Positions 63,481 through 64,000 of a stretch of DNA of 64,000 nt are shown here, in pieces. Position 1 is the first letter of the stretch; every line of letters begins with the position of its first letter. A program made the position numbers and the translations under genes. The stretch spans positions 27,537,241 to 27,601,240 of the forward strand of contig JASWHV010000005.1 of NCBI GenBank assembly GCA_030760725.1, given 5' to 3'. The notes beneath the pieces are model-generated. The model saw nothing but the letters and a program-made list of their open reading frames with translations, ran no database searches and was not told where the DNA came from. The DNA comes from Neostapfia colusana (Eukaryota; Streptophyta; Magnoliopsida; Poales; Poaceae).

Positions 63481-64000
63481 TAACCCTAGAGCAACAATAG
63501 TACAGACTCTTCTTTTTATAATAAATTCCATAAAGTCCAGGAACAGTGCTTGGAGCAGCTAAGCCTCAGGGGACGGTCCAGAACTACGTTAAGCTTCGCC
63601 TGGATCCGACCCCAAGCGCGTAGAGTCTTGCTTCCCTTTTTAATGAGGCGGGTCGTGGCCTCCACACTTAGCCTGCCTTCCTCTTATGGAAATTTATATG
63701 AAAAGAAACCTGTCCTACGTTGTTCTTCTTTGGTGCTCATTTAATTTACTTATTAAATTTTTATGACTGCACTACTAGCGCATGCTCACCATGCGCTCAG
63801 CTCCTTCTTCTCATTCTCACCTTTAGTCGGCATTTGCTGCCCTACCAAAGGCGGTTGCGTTGGAGGTACCGGCCGATAGCCAGGGGGGCCCCGAGCCCCC
63901 GGCACTTCGCGCACGGTAGTCCCCAAGTACTGTATAAGTGGACGGGGACCGTAAGCCAAATAAGACTATGAGATAGAGGAGGAGGAGCCCCCAAGGAGAA
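63481..64000 (+). other. Non-coding region after pol of element E
   Basis: It parallels 35433-35646 plus 41912-42460 of element B, confirming that element C split this block in B. It ends at the window edge. No gene is seen. Confidence 0.7.

Larger units (their letters stand above)
57058..64000 (+). mobile_element. Element E: Tat-like element, 3' end outside the window
   Basis: Same family as B, C and D. 5' LTR, primer site, gag, protease, RT, heptad spacer, RNase H and a truncated integrase are visible; the antisense gene and 3' LTR would lie beyond 64000. The likely left target duplication is GGGCA (57053-57057), which I cannot confirm. Gag, RT and integrase are all damaged. Confidence 0.88.

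Noticed and set aside
1..64000. A host gene, tRNA, or captured cellular gene
   Set aside because: No frame outside the retroelements has a recognisable cellular domain, and I saw no tRNA-like cloverleaf apart from primer-site complements.

Overview
The window reads as plant nuclear DNA, most likely from a grass with a large, repeat-rich genome. I found no host gene, tRNA, rRNA, CRISPR array or bacterial-type operon. Essentially everything is Ty3/gypsy LTR retrotransposon sequence, much of it nested. The grass assignment is inference, from the Tekay-type chromovirus, the Tat/Retand-type elements with antisense ORFs, and GC-rich coding DNA; I cannot name the species.

Layout. (1) 1-4309 and 19719-20111 are two halves of the 3' part of an old Tat-like element. 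It carries an antisense 'putative gypsy type transposon' gene on the minus strand. Element A interrupts it. (2) Element A, 4315-19713, is a Tekay-type chromovirus with 4-kb LTRs, a tRNA-iMet-type primer site, an extra ORF before gag, gag-pol with every catalytic motif, and a polypurine tract. Its target duplication is CAATG. Nonsense changes break ORF0, gag and the chromodomain. (3) 20112-28115 holds an older LTR, a protease/RT fragment, and three truncated or interrupted LTRs related to that of element A (called H, I and J; I and J face minus). (4) Element B, 28116-56248, is a Tat-like element with target duplication ATAAC, inserted into LTR J. It was hit by two relatives: element C (35647-41906, duplication ATACA) and element D (minus strand, 47645-55894, duplication GTAGA, inside B's own 3' LTR). 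(5) LTR J resumes at 56254 and is hit again at 57058 by element E, of the same family, which runs off the window.

How the parts relate. Elements B, C, D and E share one LTR type with TATA box and primer site, and the same gag. B and E carry decayed pol. D keeps an uninterrupted gag and an antisense gene but no pol, so it could only have moved using enzymes from a relative. C is a gag/RNase H deletion chimera. Nesting gives relative ages: J before B and E; B before C and D; the old Tat element before A.

The most interesting signal is not a standard feature. The Tekay-type LTRs appear to contain the end of a small spliced gene encoding an acidic peptide. In element A two exon-like segments join in frame, with a stop 122 bases before the polyadenylation signal. 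LTRs I and J carry a matching 41-base last exon with conservative amino-acid changes, again followed by AATAAA. A second notable pattern is in the Tat-type LTRs: a promoter array of CACGTG boxes spaced exactly 55 bases apart, followed by a TATA box lying in the loop region of a hairpin with one compensatory base-pair change.
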